DNA of 37,977 nucleotides from Hespellia sp. (lineage in GTDB: Bacteria > Bacillota > Clostridia > Lachnospirales > Lachnospiraceae). The stretch covers positions 1 to 37,977 of the forward strand of contig JAAVXR010000095.1 of assembly GCA_022790755.1 (NCBI GenBank). Reading direction: 5' to 3'. Under the pieces are notes generated by a model, which had not been told where the DNA came from, did no database searches, and worked only from the letters and a program-made list of their open reading frames with translations. The position numbers and the translations under genes were made by a program. Below, piece after piece: positions 33,072 through 37,977 of the stretch; positions within the stretch are counted from its first letter, which is position 1; each line of letters starts with the position of its first letter.

Positions 33072-34697
33072 TTATACGATCCCAATCAAAGATCCTAACA
33101 GACCAAAGATCACGACGCCAATCAAAATCTTTGTAAAGGATTTTCCCTTATTCAGCAAGATATAGCAGATTCCCAGATAAAGAAGGGTAAAGAAGTTCGG
33201 AATCAATCCGTTCACGATAGATGCAATATCCGTCACTCCCATGTTCGTCTCCCAAGAGATGGTGATATTCAGCGCCACATAACTTGCAGACAACGCCCCC
33301 ATCATCATGATACCGAGAACACCGGCTCCATAGAGCACTTTATTGACAATCGGACTGTTGATAAACTTGGAAATTCCTTTTCGCCCCTGTTCATACCCGA
33401 TCACATCCATCACCAAAGCGACGATTGTCATCCAGCCAAACCATAATACATATGGAAACGCACCGAGTACATTACCGGCCAGCGCCAACGGATAGCAGAT
33501 GGATTTGCACAACGGCATCACAATCAAACCCTCAAAGCTGTCGCCGATACCGGCCAGCGGCCCCATAAGACCCGTCTTGAACGCACGGATTGCCTCGCCC
33601 TTTTCTCCATTTGCATCGCCCGTCTTCGCAATATCTTCTTCCATCGCGATCGAACCGGTTACCAGCGCAGCTCCCCAGGAAGGATTCGTGATAAATGGTT
33701 CCAGATGACGTTTGATTGCCGTCTGATACCCTTCCCTGTTCTCCTTATAAACTCTCTTCAACGGCTGCAGCATCATATACCCGATACCGGTGCCATAGAA
33801 ATACTCCAGACACTGAGAAATTCGGAAGAAACAACAGAACTTAAATCCCCACCATACGAGGGAACCTCTGCTCTTAAATGCCGAATCCGCTCCATAAATA
33901 CTCTGAGACGTAACATCTTCCGGCTCTTCCTCTTCGTAATAATCGTCTTCCTCAAATCGGTCCGCGGTAAACTGTACATGCAGAAACGCCAGACAAATAC
34001 CCGCCAACGCGACGAAAACGATACTGACATGTCCCAATGAGATTGCATAAAATCCAACCAGGAAGTACGGTAACAGCTCTTTCTTCCCCATAAACTGGAT
34101 ACAAAGAATCAATCCCAAACCAGGGAGCATTCCGCCGATAACGGACAGTCCGTTGTTCAGCCACGCCGGAAGCTGGGACACCACATCACCGGCGGCGCCG
34201 CCGAATAACCACAGCAGCGCGGTCAGGGGAACAATACGGAACAACATAGAGATCACAGATGGTCCCAGAATTGCGTCGATCCACATCTTGTTATATTGTT
34301 CCTTTTCCACGTGCGCCATTGCACGCCGATTCCACATACCATTGACCAGACGGCGCCCATTGTCCACAAATGTTCCGAGTACCGCGAACGGTATGGAAAA
34401 GGCCACCGCGGTCGTCGCGTCCAGATTGAATTTGATCGCAATCGGCACCGCCACACAAGCCGCAAGCACACCGTCCGAGGGAAGATTGCCGCCCACCGCG
34501 ACATTGGAAATATACATCATGCCGATAGACGCTCCCACAATCAATCCTAACTTGTAATCCCCATAAAATAACCCAATCAAAAATCCAATCGTCGCCGGAT
34601 CCTGCCATCCTGCTCCGATAAATGGAATACTGAATTCCATGTAAGCGATATAATATAGTATTCCTACGATCAATGCTTCAAAAAATGTAAAAGACAT
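33072..34697 (-). CDS. Mannose-family PTS EIIC-EIID fusion permease
   Basis: 541 aa, one uninterrupted reading frame joining two normally separate subunits. Residues ~1-245 are EIIC (AYMEFSIPFIGAG, GDYKLGLIVGASIGMMYI, GGNLPSDGVLAACVAVPIAI). Residues ~247-275 form a soluble, very acidic linker (FEEDDYYEEEEPED). Residues ~278-541 are EIID, with ECLEYFYG-like start region, KRHLEPFITNPSWGAALVTGSIAMEED and the hallmark KTGLMGPLAGIGDSFEG (~374-390), ending in a hydrophobic segment. It makes the substrate channel. Mannose-type systems usually encode EIIC and EIID separately (ManY/ManZ, LevF/LevG). AAAGGAGG precedes the ATG; it lies 40 nt after the dehydrogenase. Confidence 0.93.
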   Translation of the reverse strand: MSFTFFEALIVGILYYIAYMEFSIPFIGAGWQDPATIGFLIGLFYGDYKLGLIVGASIGMMYISNVAVGGNLPSDGVLAACVAVPIAIKFNLDATTAVAFSIPFAVLGTFVDNGRRLVNGMWNRRAMAHVEKEQYNKMWIDAILGPSVISMLFRIVPLTALLWLFGGAAGDVVSQLPAWLNNGLSVIGGMLPGLGLILCIQFMGKKELLPYFLVGFYAISLGHVSIVFVALAGICLAFLHVQFTADRFEEDDYYEEEEPEDVTSQSIYGADSAFKSRGSLVWWGFKFCCFFRISQCLEYFYGTGIGYMMLQPLKRVYKENREGYQTAIKRHLEPFITNPSWGAALVTGSIAMEEDIAKTGDANGEKGEAIRAFKTGLMGPLAGIGDSFEGLIVMPLCKSICYPLALAGNVLGAFPYVLWFGWMTIVALVMDVIGYEQGRKGISKFINSPIVNKVLYGAGVLGIMMMGALSASYVALNITISWETNMGVTDIASIVNGLIPNFFTLLYLGICYILLNKGKSFTKILIGVVIFGLLGSLIGIV

Positions 34698-34737
34698 ACG
34701 TCCTCCTTTCTCAGGCCCCTCTCTTTGCCCTTAGAAA

Positions 34738-35796
34738 TCACTTCATCTGACTCTTCAGCGGCTTCCCTTCCATGAAGTTTGCAACATCCGCCGTAATAAT
34801 CTCCGCAGATACCACGAACATGTTTCCAGCCATACCAGCCATATGCGGCGTCAAAATCACGTTGTCCAATGTCCGCAATACATGATCGTCCGGAAGCGGT
34901 TCCGTCTTCAGCACATCCAGCGCCGCGCCTCTGATCTTTTTCGCTTTGAGAGCCTCGATGAGCGCCTCCTCATCCACCAGTCCGCCTCTCGCTGTGTTGA
35001 TAAAAAATGCCGTCTCCTTCATCAACGAAATCTCATGCGCACCAATCATATTCTTGGTCTCCGGAAGCAGTCTTGCATGAACGGAAATGGTATCCGCATT
35101 CGACATCACCTCGTCCAGCGACATCATCTCAACGCCAAGGTCCGCAACGTCTTTCTGCTTCACAAACGGATCGTATGCGATAAAACGGAATCCAAAGTTT
35201 TTCAGACGATGCAGCACCTTTCTTCCGATAATTCCAAATCCAACCAGACCGATCGTCAAGTCCTTGTATAGCTCCGGATGGAAAGGAGGAAGCAGTTCTT
35301 CTTCCCGTCCCGGTTTCCAGAACTTATTTACATATGTAATCCCTCTGTTGATATCCAGAATCAACGCCACCGCGAAATCTGCAACCGGTTCGGACACTCT
35401 GCCCGGCGCATTGCACACAGGAACTCCTTTTTCCCTGCAAGCGTCCATATCAATATTTTCAATTCCGCTTCTCATCACTGCCACCAGTTCCAACTTCTCT
35501 GCGGCATCCAACAGTTGCTTTCCTACCGCCGAGAATGAGACGATAATCACACTGGCATCCTTCACTGCCTCCAAAAATTCCGGAGAATGCTTCACCCATC
35601 CGGGGCCTTCCACCTCGATCTTCAACGCCGCGTCACGCCAGCCGTTCCCCTCACAGCTCAATCCATCGTCGTACACGACCTGCAAATCATATCCGTGCTG
35701 ATCCGCCGTTTTCTTAAACACCTCATAGACCGGACCCTCGCTGAACCGTTTATAATTTTCCATGTGCTCGGCGACCACTAACATTTTCTTCGCCAT
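34738..35796 (-). CDS. D-isomer-specific 2-hydroxyacid dehydrogenase
   Basis: 352 aa, NAD-dependent family that interconverts 2-hydroxy and 2-keto acids (relatives include phosphoglycerate and glyoxylate/hydroxypyruvate reductases). NAD-binding GLVGFGIIG (183-191) with Asp209 after the second strand (AYDP) indicates NAD rather than NADP. Catalytic set: Arg270 in NTARGG, Glu299 in KTEP, His318 in TPHMAGM. No C-terminal ACT domain, so not a classical regulated SerA. I start at 35796 (GGAGGAG upstream); in-frame sequence to 35874 runs into the repeat element. Its place between EIIB and the permease suggests the pathway makes or uses a hydroxy/keto acid. Confidence 0.9.
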   Translation of the reverse strand: MAKKMLVVAEHMENYKRFSEGPVYEVFKKTADQHGYDLQVVYDDGLSCEGNGWRDAALKIEVEGPGWVKHSPEFLEAVKDASVIIVSFSAVGKQLLDAAEKLELVAVMRSGIENIDMDACREKGVPVCNAPGRVSEPVADFAVALILDINRGITYVNKFWKPGREEELLPPFHPELYKDLTIGLVGFGIIGRKVLHRLKNFGFRFIAYDPFVKQKDVADLGVEMMSLDEVMSNADTISVHARLLPETKNMIGAHEISLMKETAFFINTARGGLVDEEALIEALKAKKIRGAALDVLKTEPLPDDHVLRTLDNVILTPHMAGMAGNMFVVSAEIITADVANFMEGKPLKSQMK

Positions 35797-35832
35797 TTTT
35801 ATCTCCTCCTTTGTACTATTTCTCATATTGCA

Positions 35833-36044
35833 GATAGTTGTGAAACCAATAAATTTGCCGAATATTCTGACCATATGTTCTGTGAAAAGCCCTTTTGCGC
35901 CATGAAATCAAGACCATAGAAGACAGGAGGGCCGCTCCCCGACTGTCTTCTGTCCTATTGGGCTTGATGTAATACCCGGCGCAGTAGGATTTGAGCGGAA
36001 TATATGGTCAGAATATTCTCACAGTTTAGCGTTTCACAATTATC
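35833..36044. repeat. 212-bp nested palindrome (MITE-like or structured RNA element)
   Basis: Outer arms 35833-35876 and 36002-36044 are imperfect inverted repeats (perfect over GAATATTCTGACCATAT; also GATA(G/A)TTGTGAAAC at the ends). Inside, in strict nesting: TGCGCC/GGCGCA (35896, 35978), ATCAAG/CTTGAT (35907, 35963) and AGAAGACAG/CTGTCTTCT (35918, 35943) around a 16-nt loop. The inner part is bounded by 9-bp direct copies of GAATATTCT (35860-35868, 36011-36019). It has no coding potential and separates the EIIB and dehydrogenase genes of one operon. Confidence 0.75.
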
Positions 36045-36051
36045 TCACTTC

Positions 36052-36540
36052 TTATTTCGCCATCGCTTTCTTGATCGCTTCATAATCGTTTTTCGCATCC
36101 GTAATGGTCTGATGATTGTAGACGTCCACTCCCGCATCATGAAGCTCCGTCAGCATATGCATTTCCTCATCGTTCAGACAGATCGTTGCAACCGCATGTC
36201 TCCTGCCTTCTTCCATCGGCACCTGTGCAACATTCAGATGATCAAATTTGAATCCCAACTGGTACGCTTTGTACGCATTTGCCACATTCCGGAAGATTAC
36301 AATAATATTGCCAGGTCCAAACTTGTTCGTCTCATACTCCTGTATCGCTTTTTCAATTGGATATGCCACCACCTTGGTCCCTTTGAGTCCCGTCTGCATA
36401 ATCTTTAACGAAAGCCGGTCTTTCGCTACATCCGCGTCAAAAATCACAATCTTTTTTGCGTTCAGCGCTCTCACCCACGTAAATGCCACCTGTCCATGTG
36501 CAAGTCTGTAATCCACTCTGCATAATGCGATCTTTCCCAT
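36052..36540 (-). CDS. Mannose-family PTS EIIB (main operon)
   Basis: 162 aa, EIIB-Man/Sor-family domain. His15 in CRVDYRLAHGQVAFTWV is the phosphorylated residue; the usual Ile of RLIHGQV is Ala. It passes phosphate from EIIA to the substrate bound by the EIIC-EIID fusion. It lies 18 nt after the aldolase with AAGGAGG upstream and is followed by the 212-bp palindrome. It is clearly diverged from the orphan EIIB at 27737, so the two are not recent duplicates. Confidence 0.92.
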   Translation of the reverse strand: MGKIALCRVDYRLAHGQVAFTWVRALNAKKIVIFDADVAKDRLSLKIMQTGLKGTKVVAYPIEKAIQEYETNKFGPGNIIVIFRNVANAYKAYQLGFKFDHLNVAQVPMEEGRRHAVATICLNDEEMHMLTELHDAGVDVYNHQTITDAKNDYEAIKKAMAK

Positions 36541-36558
36541 GACAGTTCCTCCTTATTT

Positions 36559-37449
36559 TTACCCAAATAAATTACTGTCTATTGCTTTGATTCCCTTCGC
36601 TTCCGCTGCCCACGCTTTACCTTCCGAACCGTATACTTTCATCTTCTCGATTAATTTTGCTTTCGCCGCGTCTCGGCATACATCATATACGGAATATGCA
36701 TTGTTGCCGGTCAGGTCCGCCTTCTGTACCGCCTCGCTCGCCGCCTGGCACAAGTCTCCGCAAATGTTGATCTTATTAATTCCCATGGAGCAGGCTTTCG
36801 CAAGCGATTCATTATCCGTGCCGGAAGATCCGTGCAGTACCAGTGGGAAATGGTTCGTCGCTTTCTTGATTTCCGCCAGCCGGTCAAAATCCAGATACGG
36901 TACAAAGCCCTTTGGATAAATACCATGCGCTGTTCCAATGGAAACCACCAGACAATCTACGCCCGTCATTTCAATAAACTTTACGGCATCTTCTGCGCTC
37001 GTCAAAGCTGCATCGCGATCCACATCGTACTGTTCCGCCTGTCCGACATGTCCCAATTCCGCTTCCACCGACAAACCAATCGAGTGTGCAATATCCACTA
37101 CTTCCTTCACCTGTTTCGCGTTTTCTTCAAAAGATAACGTGGAGCGGTCCACCATCACCGATGTAAAGCCCGCCTGAATCGCCCGATAAATTTCTGAAAT
37201 ATCTCCGCCGTGATCCAGATTGATTGCAATCGGAACCGTTGCGTCTTTTGCCAGATTTCTTACCAGATGCCCGAGGAAAAACATATCTTTGCAACCTTTC
37301 GCTCCAATGTCAATAATCAATGGTGCGCGAAGCTCTTCCGCCGCTTCGATAAATGCTCTTGCATCCAGCTCACTAAAAATATTCGGAGCGGCCACCCCAT
37401 AATTTCCCTCACTTGCATGTTCCACGATCTCTTTCATAGTCACTAACAT
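36559..37449 (-). CDS. Class II (zinc) aldolase, fructose/tagatose-bisphosphate aldolase-like
   Basis: 296 aa TIM-barrel aldolase. Zinc ligands by family pattern: His80 (INLDHGGD), His175 (IGTAHGIY), His206 (LVLHGSSG); Asp79 is the likely catalytic acid; VEAELGHVGQAE (128-139) and GINKINI (223-229) match the family. Variations: VMVDRS where most have VMIDGS, and HGSSG where fructose-bisphosphate aldolases have HGGSG. These sit near the phosphate-binding loops, so the substrate may not be a standard bisphosphate. First gene of the sigma-54 operon, ribosome site AAGGAGGT. It would cleave a ketose phosphate, usually to DHAP plus an aldehyde. GatY/KbaY-like activity is the nearest named alternative. 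Confidence 0.88.
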   Translation of the reverse strand: MLVTMKEIVEHASEGNYGVAAPNIFSELDARAFIEAAEELRAPLIIDIGAKGCKDMFFLGHLVRNLAKDATVPIAINLDHGGDISEIYRAIQAGFTSVMVDRSTLSFEENAKQVKEVVDIAHSIGLSVEAELGHVGQAEQYDVDRDAALTSAEDAVKFIEMTGVDCLVVSIGTAHGIYPKGFVPYLDFDRLAEIKKATNHFPLVLHGSSGTDNESLAKACSMGINKINICGDLCQAASEAVQKADLTGNNAYSVYDVCRDAAKAKLIEKMKVYGSEGKAWAAEAKGIKAIDSNLFG

Positions 37450-37500
37450 TCTTGGTACCTCCTTTTGATTTACTCACTTGTTCTGATATTTTTATATGAC

Positions 37501-37515
37501 GCAAAAACCATGCCA
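37501..37515 (-). promoter_or_regulatory. Sigma-54 (-24/-12) promoter of the PTS operon
   Basis: Minus strand reads TGGCAT-GGTTT-TTGCG (37515 to 37501): the -24 GG and -12 GC have exact spacing, with only one change from TGGCAC and one from TTGCW. It lies 52 nt upstream of the aldolase start. A 7-bp inverted repeat TGACGCA/TGCGTCA (37497-37503, 37522-37528) brackets it. The LevR-type activator encoded at 28210 is the obvious partner. Confidence 0.85.
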
Positions 37516-37553
37516 ATTTAGTGCGTCAAATTACCGTTGTTTCTGAACCGGCA

Positions 37554-37684
37554 GGCGCATGCAGGTTTTCTATGTAAGTCCGCTGCCGAATAGGCAGCAT
37601 AAGTTCAGGGATGCCAAATGCGCCTTCACAACTTTCATGCATGATGAAGCACTCCATTTTGTGGGCGCATGCAGGTTTTCTATG
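37554..37684. repeat. Repeat unit shared with 7434-7490, with tandem 21-bp ends
   Basis: A 21-bp sequence GGCGCATGCAGGTTTTCTATG occurs twice, at 37554-37574 and 37664-37684 (period 110). Between them, 37591-37624 matches 7434-7467 and 37659-37679 matches 7470-7490; relative to the first locus this copy carries about 34 extra nt (37625-37658). ATGCGCC/GGCGCAT can pair around that insert. It lies just upstream of the sigma-54 promoter region and may hold or have disrupted upstream activator sites. Confidence 0.7.
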
Positions 37685-37815
37685 AATTACGTAAGGTGTT
37701 GGTTAGCTATGGATATGAAATGAGTGTTCCAAAAAGCGGAAATAATCATTACACGTTTAGAAAAGCAGGGTGTAACCCAATTACTATGTAAAAGCATGAG
37801 CCAATCAAGAAGATT
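37684..37815 (+). pseudogene. Decayed HicA-type toxin gene fragment
   Basis: One frame reads ELRKVLVSYGYEMSVPKSGN, then NHYTFRKAGCNPITM, then a TAA stop (37789-37791), then in the same frame KHEPIKKI. From memory of HicA-like toxins, which carry ELRKVL...SYGY...GSHxTFRKxGxxPITIPKHEPIK, the stop replaces the Pro of ITIPKH. The 5' part of the gene is missing: the similarity starts exactly where the repeat at 37554-37684 ends. The gene is therefore truncated, carries a nonsense change and has no start. The remaining sequence to 37860 shows nothing else. Confidence 0.65.
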
Positions 37816-37859
37816 TGTAATCAATTTCACAAAAATTCACAATCTACCACATCGCCAGC

Positions 37860-37887
37860 TTTACTTTTTGCTCTGAATGGGTATAAT
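37860..37887 (+). promoter_or_regulatory. Sigma-A promoter for the AbrB-type gene
   Basis: -35 TTTACT (37860-37865), 16-bp spacer, perfect -10 TATAAT (37882-37887), 53 nt before the ATG. Confidence 0.6.
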
Positions 37888-37940
37888 AAAAGTGAATCTC
37901 AATTTTTCTTTAGATTTCAAGAATAGAAAGGGTGGCTTTT

Positions 37941-37977
37941 ATGAATTTAGCAAAAATCTCTGCGAATGGGCAGATTA
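37941..37977 (+). CDS. AbrB/MazE-type antitoxin or regulator (5' end only)
   Basis: Only 12 codons lie in the window: MNLAKISANGQI. The KIS-x-NGQI pattern is the usual opening of the SpoVT/AbrB swapped-hairpin DNA-binding domain, found in AbrB regulators and MazE/VapB-type antitoxins. AAAGGGTGG precedes the ATG by 5 nt and a promoter lies upstream. A toxin partner would lie beyond the right edge. Confidence 0.6.
   Translation, partial: MNLAKISANGQI

Noticed and set aside
33860-33960. Possible sequencing frameshift creating the EIIC-EIID fusion
   Set aside because: The linker codes for a plausible soluble acidic segment in one frame with no stop and no internal ribosome site, so a true fusion is simpler; raw reads would settle it.
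37554-37684. Possible CRISPR array from the repeated 21-bp sequence
   Set aside because: Only two copies with a 110-bp period, and the intervening sequence itself recurs elsewhere; no cas genes.

Overview
The window is a chromosomal segment of a low-to-medium GC, spore-forming Firmicute, most likely a gut Lachnospiraceae-type Clostridium relative. This is inferred from the murB-rapZ-whiA-(Crh-like HPr) cluster, a dnaE-pfkA pair, a type III glutamine synthetase, a CwlC-like amidase without a signal peptide, strong AGGAGG ribosome sites, tRNA genes without encoded CCA, and two PTS systems. Almost all genes lie on the minus strand. Species cannot be fixed from sequence alone.

Layout. 1-3254: a DUF1700 membrane protein, type III glutamine synthetase with a terminator hairpin in its leader, and tRNA-Glu(CTC). 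3360-7326: operon murB, rapZ, whiA, a Crh-like HPr and a diacylglycerol-kinase-like protein. 7524-10915: a secreted trigger-factor-like lipoprotein, a CNNM/CorC-type membrane protein and an amidase. 11133-13385: a galactitol-family PTS (IIA, IIB, IIC) with its own strong sigma-A promoter but no catabolic enzymes or regulator beside it. 13533-15673: cardiolipin synthase and a divergent small membrane protein. 15785-22632: operon cvfB, dnaE, pfkA, murI, DUF1934. 22740-25490: an AEC-family carrier, a GNAT acetyltransferase, tRNA-Glu(TTC), tRNA-Cys(GCA) and an SplB-like radical SAM protein.

25663-37449 is the accessory highlight: a mannose-family PTS catabolic island. Running leftward from a clear sigma-54 (-24/-12) promoter at 37501-37515 are a class II aldolase, EIIB, a D-2-hydroxyacid dehydrogenase, a single-chain EIIC-EIID fusion, EIIA, an unrecognised membrane protein and a short-chain dehydrogenase. 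Next comes a LevR-type sigma-54 activator with PRD, EIIA-like and EIIB-like domains, then a second EIIB and two paralogous dehydrogenases. A second EIIA on the opposite strand meets them tail to tail. The substrate is not identifiable; no kinase, deacetylase or deaminase is present. Inferred logic: PTS uptake phosphorylates a sugar or polyol, dehydrogenases adjust its oxidation state, the aldolase cleaves it, and the 2-hydroxyacid dehydrogenase handles an acid or keto-acid product. The orphan EIIA/EIIB pair may signal to the regulator.

Repeats and scars: a 212-bp nested palindrome sits inside the PTS operon, and its flanks recur near position 569-600. A dispersed element is shared by 7434-7490 and 37591-37679. 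A decayed HicA-type toxin gene abuts the second copy, and an AbrB-type antitoxin gene starts at the right edge.
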